64,000 nucleotides of DNA from Gigaspora margarita (taxonomy: Eukaryota; Glomeromycota; Glomeromycetes; Diversisporales; Gigasporaceae), in assembly GCA_009809945.1 (NCBI GenBank), contig WTPW01000617.1, forward strand, positions 307,061-371,060. Direction: 5' to 3'. A program made the position numbers and the translations under genes. The notes under the pieces are model-generated. The model was not told the origin of the DNA, did no database searches, and saw nothing but the letters and a program-made list of their open reading frames with translations. Positions 11,431 through 23,768 of the stretch are shown here, in pieces (positions within the stretch are counted from its first letter, which is position 1; every line of letters begins with the position of its first letter).

Positions 11431-12345
11431 TATTAGCAAATTTAAAATTGTATAATCTTTCAAAAGATTTTGCAAACTATAATATAAATAAAATATTTTG
11501 CAATATATTTTGAAATATTTCAAAATATAAAATTTTTGAAATATTTTGCAAGATATTTCAATATATTTTAAAAATGTTTTCAAAATATTTTTAGGACTAA
11601 TATTTTTAAAATATTTTAAAATTTTGTATAATATATTAAAATTAATCTGCAAATTTTGCAAGGATACACAAATATTTCTTTAGAAAAATTAAGATTTAGA
11701 ACTTTTTTTTTTTGTTTTTGTTGTTTTTTTGTTTTTTTTTTAATTTATTTTATTTTGACACTTTGCAAGAATACAACTTTTACTTTTCTAGTACTTTGCA
11801 AAAAAAACCAATTCAGACCTTAGGCACTTTGCAAGCAAACTTAAACTTTTCTAACACTTTGCAAGAACACCAATCTGGCACTCTGACAATTTTTAAATTT
11901 GCAAAAATATGAACTCTTTAAAAAAATGGAGATTTGGGCTTTATTTAGTTTTTTAATTTGGTTTGTTTACATTTTTTGTTTTTTTATTTATATTTTTTTT
12001 TATTTTTTTAATTTTTATTTATTTATTTTAGCACTTTGCAAAAACACTAACCTTTTTGATACTTTGCAAGAAAACAATTAGACTTTTTTAGCACTTTATA
12101 AAAATATTAACTTTAACTTTTTTGGTTTCAGACTTTTTTAACTTTATACTAATTTTAACTTCTCTAGTACTTTGCAAAAACATACCAGATTTCTTTAACA
12201 ATTTGCAAAAACACCAACTCTTATTTTTAAAAATAAAATTTATATTATTTTGTTTTTTTATTATTTATTTTTTTATTTTTTCATTTCTCTACTATTTATT
12301 TTTTTTGTAAACTACTAGAGTATATGAATTTAAAAAAAAAAGCCA
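11431..12345. repeat. Foldback-family arm fragment
   Basis: Starts with AATCTTTCAAAAGATTTTGC and repeated AAATATTTC-type units, then at least six spaced copies of CTTTGCAAGAAC-like repeats (11760-12170). The layout matches the arms of the large palindrome at 12720-16915. No matching inverted arm lies next to it, so it is a single arm. Confidence 0.55.
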
Positions 12346-12652
12346 AATGAAAATAATAGCCAAAATGAAAGAAATAGCCAAAATAAAAGTAATAGCTAAG
12401 ATGAAAAGGTAAAGGCAATAGCTAAAATAAAAGTAGTATCTAAAGCAAAAGTGATTACTGATTGCAGAATGAGCAAAAATAAGTATATAAAATGAGTTTT
12501 TTTTTTATTATTCTAAAAGTAGTTTAAAATATGATATCATAAATATGTAATAATGTTAAAATAGCATTGTAAAGAATTTATAATAATTAAAATATAATAT
12601 AATAAATATACAATATTGATTAAAAATGTTATTTAATTTAAAAGCAAAATAA
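12346..12652. other. Low-complexity tail of arm fragment
   Basis: Degenerate AGCCAAAATGAAAGAAATAG-type repeats (12340-12450), then plain AT-rich sequence. The same repeats occur in other arms (13800-13860, 58560-58980). Confidence 0.45.
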
Positions 12653-13093
12653 GGGTACTGACATTTATTATCTAATATTTATTTACTATAAAAGCTTATC
12701 CTCCCACCCCAGGTAATATATATCAGCAAATTTATAGTAGCAAAATCTTTCAAAAGATCTTGTGAACATGCAAAATCTTTCAAAAGATTTCGCATATCGC
12801 AATATATTTCGAAATATTTTGCAATATATTTCGAAATATTTCAGGTTTTGAAATATTTCAAAAATGTTTTCAAATATTTCAAAAGTGGATTCAAAATATT
12901 TTTTGAAATAATTCAAACTATTTTCAAAATATTTTAGACCTGGGAAACCAAGCTGGATTAGTAGATCTGTAATCTGAATTATACCAAGAGTGCATTTGAC
13001 TATATTTTCGAAATACATCGATATGTATCGAAATTAATCTACAAATTTTGTATTATATAATCTGATTAGATCTTTGTTTATAAATTAGATCTT

Positions 13094-13265
13094 NNNNNNN
13101 NNNNNNNNNNNNNNNNNNNNNNNNNNNNNNNNNNNNNNNNNNNNNNNNNNNNNNNNNNNNNNNNNNNNNNNNNNNNNNNNNNNNNNNNNNNNNNNNNNNN
13201 NNNNNNNNNNNNNNNNNNNNNNNNNNNNNNNNNNNNNNNNNNNNNNNNNNNNNNNNNNNNNNNNN
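13094..13265. other. Assembly gap (172 N)
   Basis: Run of N inside the left arm. The right arm bridges the same place at 16449-16538 with about 90 bp, mostly poly-A on the plus strand. Confidence 0.95.
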
Positions 13266-14092
13266 GGTATTTATTTTAATTTTTTTTACAATTTACAAAA
13301 ACATTAGCTCTTTGCAAAAAACCAACAACTTTTTAGCACTTTGCAAGAACACCAATTTGACTTCGCAGACTTCTGACAATTTGCAAAAAGCAACTAACAT
13401 CTCCAGCAATTTCCAAGAATACTTTTTAAAGAATAAGCACAAGTCTTCGCAAGTTTTTAAAAAATTTCACAAGTTTTCAAAAGGTTTCACTATTTATTTT
13501 TCGTTTAACATTTTTTGTTTTTTTGTTTTTGTTTTTGTTTTTTTTTTTTTTTAATTAACTTATTTTATTCTGGCACTTTGCAAGAACACAACTCTTACTT
13601 CCTTGACACTTACAAGAGAACAACCCAGAGTTTTTTGCCATTTTGCAAACATTAAGCTGACTTTCAACAATTTGAAATTTGCAAAAACACGAACTCTTAT
13701 TTCAAAAAAATAGAGATTTGGGCTTCCTTTATTTTTTTTTTATTTAGTTTGTTTACATTTTTTATTTTTTCACTTCGCTACTATTTTTTAGAAGTATTTA
13801 GAAAAAATAGTGAAACGAAGGTAATAGCCAATAGCCGAAACGAATATGATAAAAGCAAAACTGCGAGTGAGCGAAAATAAGTATGCAGAACTAGTTTTTT
13901 ATGAAAATATGTGCGACAAAGTGTAAAAGTATGCGACAAAGTGCGAAAAGTAGTTTAAAATATTATGTAATATAAAAATAGTACTGTTTTTTTTTCATTT
14001 TTTTGGTTTCATTATTTTTTTTCAAAAGAATATATAATAATATATAATAAAATATGTAATATTGATTAAAAATATATATTTAATTTAAAAAA

Positions 14093-14417
14093 GAGTATTG
14101 CTAATCTTAACAGGCTGTGAAATTCACAACCCTGCATCTGACCAATCAAAATTGCAGAATCGGCATAATCTGCAAATTTTCTTTGTATAACAAAAACAAA
14201 GTATTTTTTATGAAAAAATCAAAAAATTACTTCTAACTTAAAATTTTGTCTATGAAACTACTTTTTTTTATATAAAAAAAATTTCTTGCTAAATTTTACT
14301 ATAAAGTTTGTTATTTATTATAGCTCTAACCCTAACCCTAACTCAAATAGAAAACTTTTTTGAAATTTTTTAAAATGAGGATATGAATTTCACAGCCTGT
14401 GAATCGAAGTAATTTTC
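14093..14417. mobile_element. MULE-type MITE with telomere-like core, copy 1
   Basis: 325 bp between a perfect 9-bp duplication TTTAAAAAA (14084-14092, 14418-14426). Ends GAGTATTGCTAATCTT and GAAAATTACTTCGATT (inverse), with shared inner CAGGCTGTGAAATTCA. The opposite palindrome arm (near 15610) has the empty site. The core holds CCCTAACCCTAA (near 14325-14342). Confidence 0.85.
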
Positions 14418-16914
14418 TTTAAAAAATATAAAGTATAGTAATAATAAATAAAAAATATAAAATTTTATATTAAATTGCAAAACCTTGTGAAATCTTGTGA
14501 AATCTGTAAAATCATTTAAAAATTTGCAAAAAGCATAATTATGTATGTGAATATGTATATCATTTATTTATTTTTTAAAAAACTTCAAAATTTTGTGAAA
14601 AATTGCAAAATATTGCGAAATATTGTGAATGTGTTACCTTATATTACCTCCTGCGACCCCAAAAAGGGATAATTAGGTAGTGAGTTGCATTGTTTTATTT
14701 GGTTTATTTCGCAATATTTCGCAATATATTTCAAAATATTTCAAAATTTATTTTGAAATATTTCAAAAGAAATGCATACCAAAATCTTTCAAAAAATTGT
14801 GATTCTTTCGAAAGATTTCATATTAATGGCAATTCTTTCGAAAAATTTCAGTACGCAATTTCTTTTAAAAGATTTCGTATATTTTTTTTGCTAATGTAAT
14901 GATTTGGATCACTAATGAGCGTGCTACTGGTGTGCTATTTATTACGTGATATTTTTTACTTAGTAGCTACTCCTATCCATGTATGATATGATCACTTTAT
15001 CTAATTTTGATTTGTTAATATAATATATAGATATGATCACTATTACTAACCATGTATTCATGGTAAAAATCATGTAATAAATAGCATACTCTTAACCTTA
15101 CCTCAAATAAAAAAAATTATAACCAATCAATTTTAGCTAAATACATTAGCAAAAAAAATATACAAAATCTTTCGAAAGAAATTGCGCACTGAAATCTTTT
15201 GAAAGAATTGCAATTGATGTAAAATCTTTCAAAAGAATCGCAATTTTTTGAAAGATTTCAGCATGCATTTCTTTCGAAATATTTCAAAATAAATTTTGAA
15301 ATATTTCGAAATATATTGTGAAATATTGTGAAATAAACCAAATAAAACAATGCAACCCACTACCTAATTATCCCTTTTTGGGGTTGCAAAAAGTAATATG
15401 AGGTAACATATTTACAATATTTCGCAATATTTCGCAATTTTTTACAAATTTCAAAATTTTTTAAAAAATAAATAAACGATATACATATTCATATACATAA
15501 TCATGTTTTTTGCAAATTTTTGAATAATTTTACAGTTTTACAAGATTTCGCAAGGTTTTACAATTTAATATAAAATTTTATATTTTTTTATTTATTATTA
15601 CTATATATTATATTTTTTAAATTAAATATACATTTTTAATTAATATTACATATTTTATTATATATTATTATACATTCTTTTAAAAAAAAAACAATGAAAC
15701 CAAAAAAAATGAAAAAAATGAAAATGAAAATGAAAAAAAACAGTACTATTTTTATATTACATAATATTTTAAACTACTTTTCGCACTTCGTTGCATACTT
15801 TCACACTTTGTCGCATATATTTTCATAAAAAACTAGTCCTGAACACTTATTTTTGCTCATCTGCAGTTTTGCTTCTATTATATTTGTTTCAGCTATTGGC
15901 TATTACCTTCGTTTCGCTCTTTTTTTTAAAAACTTCTAAAAAATAGTAGAGAAATAAAAAAATAAAAAATGTAAACAACCTAAATAAAAAAAATAAAGGA
16001 AGCCCAAATCTCTATTTTTCTGAAATAAGAGTTCGTATTTTTGCAAATTCCAAATTGTCGAAAGCCAGGTTAATGTTTGCAAACTGGTGAAAAACTCTAG
16101 GTTGTTCTCTTGTAAGTGCCAAGGAAGTAAGAGTTGTGTTCTTGCAAAGTGCCAGAATAAAATTATTAATTAAAAAAAAAACAAAAAACAAAAAAACAAA
16201 AAATGTCAAATGAAAAATAAATAGTAAAACCTTTTGAAAACTTGCGAAATCTTTTAAAAACTTGCAAAGACTTGCGCTTATTCTTTAAAGAGTGTTCTTG
16301 AAAATTGCTAGAGATGTCAGTTGCTTCTTGCAAATTGTCAAAAGTTTGCAAAGTCAAATTGGCATTCTTGCGAAGTGCTAAAAAGTTGTTGGTTTCTTGC
16401 AAAGAGCTAGTGTTTTTGTAAAATGTAAAAAAAATTAAAATAAATACCAGTAATAAAAAAAAAAAACAAAGCGAAAGCCAAAAAAAAAACAAAATAAAAG
16501 TAAAAAAAAACAAAGGAAATGAAAAGAACAATGTAGAAGATCTAATTTATAAACAAAGATCTAATCTGATCATATAATACAAAATTAGTAGATTAATTTC
16601 AATACATATCAATATATTTTGAAAATATAGTCAAATGCGCTCTTGGTATGATCCAGATTACAGATCTACTGATCCAACTTGGTTTCCCAGGTCTAAAATA
16701 TTTTGAAAATAGTTTGAATTATTTCAAAAAATATTTCAAATCCACTTTCAAAATATTTCAAAAACATTTTTGAAATATTTCAAAATCTGAAATATTTCGA
16801 AATATATTGTAAAATATTTTAAAATATATTGCGATATACAAAATTTTTTGAAAAAATTTCACATGTTCACAAGATCTTTCAAAAGATTTCACTATTATAA
16901 ATTCGCTAATATAG

Positions 16915-17405
16915 TTGAAAAATCAATTAGTCGACAACTTTTTACTAATCGATTAGAAATTTTTTAATTACCGTAAAGTTCTGAATATAAACAACCCCTG
17001 AAAATAAGCAACCTCCCACATTTTGAGGCAAAAATACTAGGAAAATAAATAAGCAACCCCTTTAAAATTGTTAAATACAGAATAAATTTTATTAAAATAG
17101 ACCAATAGAATTGAGTATTTCGAAGTTACTAAATTTAAGCAACTCTTTAAAAAATTTAGCCAAAATGGGTGGCTTAGGGTTGCTTATATTCAGGACTTTA
17201 CGGTAATTAATCATTAGTTGATTGTCTATATAATAAATTTAAAATATAGATTTTTTTTAGCCAATTAGTATGGTTTGAAATAATTCAGAAAACACGTGAT
17301 TATTTATTGTGCCCAATCAAATTTATTGAAAACATATGACTATTAGTTGCAACTAATTGATAACTAAGTTGACAACTAATTAATTAAAAAAATTTTAATC
17401 AATTC
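16915..17405. mobile_element. hAT-type MITE with nested TA element
   Basis: Ends TAGTTGAAAAATCAATTAG and CAATTCAGAACACTA resemble those of the 229-bp MITE at 35052-35280 (AGTTGAAAAATCGACTAG, GTAACACTAA). The subterminal sequence is rich in ATCGATTAG-like words. A target duplication is not clear. Confidence 0.5.
16971..17203. mobile_element. Tc1/mariner-type MITE, TA target
   Basis: Perfect inverted ends CCGTAAAGTYCTGAATATAA flanked by TA. 233 bp, non-coding. Nested inside the hAT-type MITE. Confidence 0.75.
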
Positions 17406-17475
17406 AGAACACTAGGTAAGGTTTTGCTTAACTCCTACCCTCTAAAATATTATCTAATAAATGTCAGTACCCTAA

Positions 17476-17773
17476 CAATAGTGATCCTATATAATTAGCT
17501 AATCATTTTTTAAATTAGTAATCATATAAAAAATTTTTTTAAAATGCTTTTGTTTTTTGTTGCTATATTAAGAGTAGGATGAATATAAATTATTTTTAAT
17601 AGTGATCATGTTGTAATTATATGAAATTAAGTGATCAACCAATTAGAATTGTAAACAACATAGATTAGACGAATCAGAATTAGCAATTTTTGTACTACTT
17701 AAGTAAATTTGGATCTATTTAAGTTTTTTTATCAAAATATAAAAATAGATTTTTTTAAATGATAGAGTTTAAT
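17476..17773. other. AT-rich spacer, no gene
   Basis: Nothing protein-like. It ends in the left copy of a GATAGAGTTTAA target duplication that belongs to the retroposon on its right. Confidence 0.4.
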
Positions 17774-18049
17774 GTAACAAAGAACTGTACCGGTGATACA
17801 AGGAGGATTTGGCAGGAGAAGCATAGATCAGAGAGTTTAAATAGGTAACTCCCTAGTTGGGTTGCAGGTATGGCAACTAGTGTAGAACCTTCAGGCGGAC
17901 TACTTAAATTAGATAACCAAAAGTTGTACGTGTAGCTAGTTGTACTCTCTTCTATGTAACAAATGTCAGGGTGCCTCTGGAAGCGCCTGTGATCTGACTT
18001 ACTTGAATAAAAGCCTTTCCTCATAGCAGTAACTTTGATATAAAAAAAA
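17774..18049 (+). mobile_element. SINE/retroposon, 5'-truncated copy
   Basis: Same sequence as the fuller copy at 48901-49460, in plus orientation. It starts inside the element at ACTGTACCGGTGATACAAGG and ends AATAAAAGCCTTTCCTC...GATATAAAAAAAAAA. A duplication GATAGRGTTTAA flanks it (17760-17771, 18050-18061). 5' truncation, A tail and a long duplication point to LINE-type target-primed insertion. Confidence 0.7.
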
Positions 18050-18423
18050 AAGATAGGGTTTAAAATTTTACTATAACAAATATGAAACATCAAATTATAT
18101 ATCATATTACAAAATTTTGAAAAATATTAACTATAATTCTAAAAAGATTTATTAGAAGCATATTTTTGCTTTCTATATAAAATTTTGTAGTACTATATAA
18201 ATTATATGAAAATTGATTTACGTTCACTCTACTCTTAAGTTATCATTAGGACCATATCATTAATCATCTGATTATTTTTTATTAGAGGCCTACTTTCACT
18301 CCTCCTCTCCTTAATATAGATTTGATCAGGTTCCTATATATAATTTTAACTTTTTTTACCCTTTTCCTCTAGAAAATCACCTGATTTTTGTCACTTCCCT
18401 TAGAACTATTGTTAAAACCATTA
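18050..18423. other. AT-rich spacer, no gene
   Basis: No gene-like frame and no repeat that I recognise beyond the SINE target duplication at its start. Confidence 0.35.
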
Positions 18424-19159
18424 CTAGTAGGGTGAGGGGCACAGGATTCTTGGGCATGCCCCCTCTTGTGCATGCCCATGTGCATGCCCAGAGATATGCC
18501 TTTAAGCTAGAAGGCATGCCCATTTTATTTGATATTTAAAAAGTATATATTTTGCAAACATATTTTCTAATTAGTTAATATTAACTATTCTAAAAATAAT
18601 ATTTATATAGTAAACCCTCTATAATTGCATTTTATCAGAAAAAGTATACTTATAAAGATCTATATTTGAACTTTAATAAATTATTTTAAAGTTTTTTTTG
18701 TATTAATAAATAAGATCTAAATTATTTCATCAAAATTATTTTATAAACAATTTAAGATTATTTTACAGATAATAATTTGCAATTTTTAAAAGTTTATATA
18801 AAAGCTTTTTTCTTTATAAATTGTATTAAGCTTGATTTTAATTCTAAACCACAATAACTATAATTATTTTATTTATAAAATAAGTTGTTAATAAGAAACG
18901 GTCATTGAAATAAATATGTTTATAAATTAGTATCTATAAAATAATATTGTTTGTAAACCAAGTTGCTTGTAAAATAATTATCTATAAAATGAGTGGTCCA
19001 GATCAAATAATACATACTTCTAGAAGTTATAATAAAGTGTGTATATAGAAAAAGCACTTATATAAGAATAGCTATATATAATTATAAGGGCATGCCTTTA
19101 GTTCAAAGCATGCCCCTCTGGGAATGCCCAAAAAATTTCATGTGCCACTCACCCTACTA
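18424..19159. mobile_element. TIR element with GGCATGCC repeats
   Basis: Ends TAGTAGGGTGAGGGGCACA and, inverted, TGTGCCACTCACCCTACTA. Both subterminal zones carry GGGCATGCCC-type palindromes (five at the left, two at the right). The centre (18600-19080) is AT-rich and non-coding. A second, one-ended relative follows at 19363-19456. Confidence 0.6.
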
Positions 19160-19362
19160 ATGACCAGTCATGGTTATTTCAAAAGCCAAATGACCAATTG
19201 GATCATTTGAAAATTAATATAATCTGATTGGTTAATTTTAAGTATTGTAAAATACCAATATCAGTATAGTAGTAAATATATTTAAATATGTACAGTGCAA
19301 GAAATCAAAGTGAAGGTAATAATAACATATTTTATTGTTTTCTGATTGGTTGAATATATTGA

Positions 19363-19456
19363 TGGGGGCATGCCCAGGCACGAAAGGCATGCCTCCAGTC
19401 CAAGGCATACCCAGGAGGGCATGCCTAAAAAATTATCTGTGCCTCTCACCCTAATT
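19363..19456. mobile_element. Fragment of GGCATGCC element
   Basis: Four GGCATGCC-type palindromes then GTGCCTCTCACCCTAATTAC, matching the right end of the element at 18424-19159. The left terminus is missing. Confidence 0.5.
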
Positions 19457-19620
19457 ACTAGAGCTTTTGTTAAAATTGTTATTAGAATTATCATTGAAGC
19501 TATTATTAAAGACATTGTTGAAACAATAGTTAAAAGCATAGTAAAAAGCATGAAGTTACATTTAAATTATAGTACCTGCTATAAGTATTTGGCCCTTGGT
19601 AACTTTTTAGAATTACTTTA

Positions 19621-20269
19621 TCCCTTAAACCGTAAATTTTAGTGTACAAATATAGGCGCTAAAGTTTTAAATCTTTAATATCTGATTTAATTTTGTCAAA
19701 ATTTAATATATTTAAAAAAAATTTTATAAAATAATATTTGAAAATAAGGATTATAAAATAGTATTATTTATTTTTAGTTTATAAGAAAAAAAAGTAAACT
19801 TGTCTATATACTAAAAATCTTACAAATTTGAAAAAAAAATTTAAAAAAATAAAATTTGTCTTTACTCTTTGACAAACTTTCTATATTTTAATATTTAGGC
19901 TTATAATATTAATAGAAGTTTATAAAATTGGTTATAAAAAACAATTTTAATTAGTAAAATTTTTAAATTATATAAATAAAACAATAACTTTAATTAGTAG
20001 CAAAACTCTTTTTTATAGACAGAAATATATAAAAATTTAGAAATTTTTAAAAAAATTTCATAGTAAAATTTTAGAATTGGTTAAAGTTAACATTAAATAT
20101 TTTTAATAATATTAAATTTAAATTATAAATTTTATAAAATATTAATTAAAATATAACTTAAATTTTTATTTTAGCTTAGAAATAGGGGGGTCCAAGCATA
20201 ATAAAATTTTGAGCAATTATAAAAAAAATATTTTAGCGTACAAATATAGGCGCTTTACGGTTTAAGGGA
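19621..20269. mobile_element. TA-target element, TCCCTTAAACCGT family, copy 1
   Basis: Inverted ends TCCCTTAAACCGTAAA flanked by TA. Each end also carries GTACAAATATAGGCGC about 12 bp in. Non-coding AT-rich interior of 649 bp. Confidence 0.7.
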
Positions 20270-20900
20270 TAATACCTTAAAATTTTAGTATATAAAGAGT
20301 ATTACAAATATTAATCATCTATATGTTTTTGTAACTGATAAAATCTCTATATCAAAATATTATATGATTATAAAGTTTATATATTTTTATATATAATAAT
20401 TATTACTAAATCTTAAAATAAAAATATTTTAAAATTGATATAGTTGATTTAAATATTTAAAAAGTTCTTTTTAATTCTATATATATATAGAATTAAAAGA
20501 AAACATCAAATATTAAAATGATTATTTTGGTGCTAAGATATTTTCATTTAAAATTTAGTTATTTATTAATATTGACAATGTACTAGAATAAAATTTTTTA
20601 AGAAACTTAAAATGTATATATTTTGATAACAATATACAGTTGCCTTTTTCTAATCCAAACAGGTCATCCCAAAAGATTTTGTAAAAGTTCAGATATTTAC
20701 TTTTAGTATTAACTATTAATTTTGTTAGTAATTTATTGCTAGCAGTAGTACTAAAAAAAAAGGAGTTTGGAATATAAAATTTCTCTTTCTAAACTAAATA
20801 CTAAGAGAAATTCAGTATATAAAGAGTAACTAATAAAATTAACCTCATGTGACCTAAAAATAAGCTAGTTTCAAAAATAAGCTACTCTCATAATTGATTA

Positions 20901-21504
20901 TCCCTTAAACCATCTGAACTAAGCAGGCAAATTTGCCCGCTAAAATAATTGGAAGAAAAGTAAACGTATGGCAAATTTTTTGTTTTGTTGAAAGACTAAC
21001 CGAAATTGACTAGAGTAACTCCCAGGAACACAATGCATGTGACAATACAATAGTACGTCATTGCATATGCCATGTGATACAAGCAAAGATCGCAAGCAAA
21101 ATTTCACAAAATATTTTGCATTTTTATTAAGGAATGTTTATTGGGTCAAAGCTTCTCAATCGCTTGGATAATTCAGCTATAAATATTACAGACATAGATG
21201 AACTATCATCATATAAAATGTAGGGACTTATTCATAATAATTTTTTTTTTCGATTTTTTTTTCAATTTTTTTAATAGTAAATTAATAGTGATTAATAGAT
21301 AATCGCTGTACTACTAGCATGCATATTCCTTGTAATATACCACTACCACATGATATAAAATCACAAGTTGATCTGCAAAATGGTATACGTTAATTCTAGC
21401 TTATAAAAGGGGTAGAGTCGCTTAGGAAAATCTGGCACAATCGCTTAAAAATCAAAAAAATAAGATTTTAGCAGGCAAATTTGCCCGCTGGACGGTTTAA
21501 GGGA
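20901..21504. mobile_element. TCCCTTAAACCGT family, copy 2
   Basis: Ends TCCCTTAAACCRTC, flanked by TA. Both subterminal zones carry AGCAGGCAAATTTGCCCGCT, a perfect-core palindrome in place of the ATAGGCGC motif of copy 1. 604 bp, non-coding. Confidence 0.7.
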
Positions 21505-21514
21505 TACTTACTAC

Positions 21515-22077
21515 CAGTGTTTAAAATTTGATGTTCTCATGCTCTCAAAAAAAATTAAAGTTTTTTTAAGAACATTAATGTTTAAAATAAAGTTTTCTTA
21601 TTTGAGAACATTTTGTATAGATATAATGTTCTCAAAATATTATAATTAATATATTATAACTTTTTTTATTACTATAATAATCTGGTTTAGACTCTTAAAC
21701 AAAATTGTAGACAAGAACTTACTAATTTTAATAGCATTTTAAATACTAAAATTGGGCTAGTAAATCATGATATATATATACTGTATATTAATTTTGTAAC
21801 TATTAGTTTTTCTTTGCAAAAATTTTATAAATATAAAAGATTGAATAAATATAATTAGTTTGATTAATTTTAGTGTTTCAAGTACCATTGAAACCAGAAA
21901 GTTCCTATCTATAATTTTATTTAAAAAGCCCAAAATGGGTTTATACAATAAAAATATAAGCTTATTTTAAAAAATAATATTCTATATAATGAGAACATTA
22001 AAAAAGTTTTGAGAACATCAATTTTCTAAACTTAGTTCACATGAGAACATAATTTTAAATCTGAATTTTAAACACTG
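21515..22077. mobile_element. hAT-type MITE, 563 bp
   Basis: Perfect inverted ends CAGTGTTTAAAATT, a typical hAT terminus, with 8-bp duplication CTYACTAC (21507-21514, 22078-22085). Interior has GTTCTCA/TGAGAAC repeats. It inserted into the left end of the 330-bp palindromic module that follows. Confidence 0.8.
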
Positions 22078-22079
22078 CT

Positions 22080-22409
22080 CACTACATAGTAAAGTTATAA
22101 TTTTACTATATAAATCGATTATAAGTGCTTAAGTAAACTTATTCTAGAGATCAAAATATATATATTTTAAAATTTTTATATAAATCAGATAACTTTTTAT
22201 TATTTGACTTTTAATTTTTATATTCAATGAAAAAAATAAATTTTTTTAAAAAACATATTTATTAAATATAAAAATTAAAAATTAAATAAAAAAAATCGTC
22301 TGATTTATATACAAATTTTAGGATATACATATTTTGATTTCTAAAATAAGTTTACTTAAGCATTTATAATTGATTTACATAGTAAAATTATAATTTTACT
22401 ATGTAGTGA
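22080..22409. repeat. 330-bp palindromic module, copy A
   Basis: Near-perfect palindrome. Outer CTACATAGTAAAG, then GCTTAAGTAAACTTAT, then TTATTATTTGACTTTTAATT; inverted copies follow around a centre near 22245. Further copies at 23433, 27288, 62017 and, interrupted, 48715-50985. Confidence 0.75.
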
Positions 22410-22743
22410 TTATAATCGATTAACCAAAAATTGCTTTATAAGCTACTCCCAATGTATTGTATTCAAAATTGATCAAAAAAAAATAGAATATTTTTTGAAA
22501 ACATATGGCAATACAACATATTTATTTATTGTTATAAATTTGAAAATAAGCTACCTCTTTGTTGTGCTTTAAATTTTATTTATAATAAAAATAAATTTAT
22601 TTAAATAAAATATTATATGTACTAACTAATTTGTATCAGATTTGGATTATAAAATTTATTATATAGTGCATGTAGCCTAGAACCAGTGTCACATGATTTA
22701 AATCTATATATAATTTAAAATTGCTATAATTAATAAATGTTGC

Positions 22744-22977
22744 AGATTATAATGAAATAAGATTATAATGAAATTTAGAATCACAATTTAGAAATATAAG
22801 TACTACTAAAATTTACCTATACTTTTTTTTAAATAATCCTAACATTACCCTAACTCTAAAATCTAACTTAACTATAAAAAAAAATCTAACAAAAAAGGCC
22901 CAAAAAAATTTTAAAAATCGGTTATAAAATAAGTCAAATTTCATTATATTCCAATTTCATTTTATTATAATCTGTTA
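22744..22977. mobile_element. MITE with ATAATGAAAT-repeat ends
   Basis: Left CAGATTATAATGAAATAAG and right inverse with about 35 bp of matching arm; each arm repeats the word ATAATGAAAT. Non-coding centre. Confidence 0.5.
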
Positions 22978-23432
22978 CAATAAATATATATATATGTATA
23001 AAAAAATCTTTTTGTAAATTAATACTATAGGACTAGTACTATAATATTACAGAAAGATTTTTAAGTTAAACATATTAGTTTCAATTTTATTTACTTTTAA
23101 ATATAAAGCAATTTGATATCTGTACCAAAATTTGGCCACTATATTTAATATAATAATTTGTCAAATTTGGCCATTATATTTAATAGTAACTTGTCAAACA
23201 TGTATGCATATTACAATGAATTGTACCTCTAGTCCTCTAATTTCTAGTTACCCACATATATTATTTGGATTAAAGCTATATTTGGTATTACTTGATAGTC
23301 CTAATAAATTAATTTTGGAAATTTTAAAAAACCATGCTCGTCTTTTGTGTTTGATGTTTTTTGCTCAGAAATATTCGGGTACTATATGTATTCGTCTTTG
23401 ATTCAAAAATAAGCTATGCTACGATCAACAAT
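22978..23432. other. Spacer, no convincing gene
   Basis: A plus-strand open frame (23132-23401) contains a pair of TGGCCAYTATATTTAAT repeats and has no domain I recognise. I do not support it as a gene. Confidence 0.4.
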
Positions 23433-23768
23433 AGTTACTATATAGTAAAGTTCAAACTTTACTATGTTAAATGATTATAATTGCTTAAGTAAACTTATTT
23501 GGAATATCAAAATACGCTTATTTTAAAAATTTCATATAAATTGAAGAACTTTTTATTATTTGACTTTTAATTTTTATGTTTGATGAAAAAATTAAAATTT
23601 GTTAAAAAAAATATTCGATGAACATAAAAATTAAAAGTTAAATAATAAAAACTTCTCCAATTTGTATAAAAATTTTAGAGAATATGTATTTTTATTTTCT
23701 AAACATATTTACTTAAGCGCTTATGATCGATTTATATAGTAAAATTTAGACTTTACTATGTAGCGACT
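23433..23768. repeat. 330-bp palindromic module, copy B
   Basis: Same arm order as copy A: ACTATATAGTAAAG, GCTTAAGTAAACTTAT, TTATTATTTGACTTTTAATT, centre near 23600, then inverse ending ACTTTACTATGTAGCGACT. Confidence 0.75.

Larger units (their letters stand above)
12718..16915. repeat. 4.2-kb foldback palindrome, about 2-kb arms
   Basis: The left arm (12718-14897) and right arm (15142-16915) are inverted copies. Outer ends share TCAGCAAATTTATAGTAG-like sequence and inner ends share TTTTTTGCTAATGTA. The spacer is 244 bp (14898-15141). Each arm has an outer zone of CTTTCAAAAGATTT and AAATATTTCGAAATAT units, a middle zone of CTTTGCAAGAACAC repeats, and an inner zone with a G-rich TACCTCCTGCGACCCC motif. 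Conceptual proteins from the arms match each other only because the DNA does. Unequal arm length is due to the MITE at 14093-14417 and the N gap. Confidence 0.8.
12653..17472. mobile_element. PIF/Harbinger-type element split by insertions
   Basis: Outer ends GGGTACTGACATTTATTATC and its inverse, flanked by TAA on both sides (12650-12652, 17473-17475). Its first 65 bp and last 57 bp match the intact 161-bp MITE at 59366-59526, so the original element was about 160 bp. Everything between about 12716 and 17410 is later insertion: the large palindrome and a hAT-type MITE. Confidence 0.7.

Noticed and set aside
13312..13554. Open frame reproduced by another at 16166-16531 on the other strand, looking like a conserved protein
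   Set aside because: The likeness follows from the DNA palindrome; the frame is built from CTTTGCAAGAAC repeats and ends in poly-T.
14325..14342. Telomere or chromosome end
   Set aside because: Only about three CCCTAA units, inside a MITE that has another copy at 38528 with the same units.
14690..14899. Open frame resembling those at 11425-11661, 12686-13018 and 26738-26971
   Set aside because: All are readings of the AAATATTTCGAAATAT and CTTTCAAAAGATT repeats in foldback arms.
19346..19642. 98-residue open frame across GGCATGCC repeats
   Set aside because: It spans a MITE fragment and flanking DNA; an overlapping minus frame exists only because GCATGC is palindromic.
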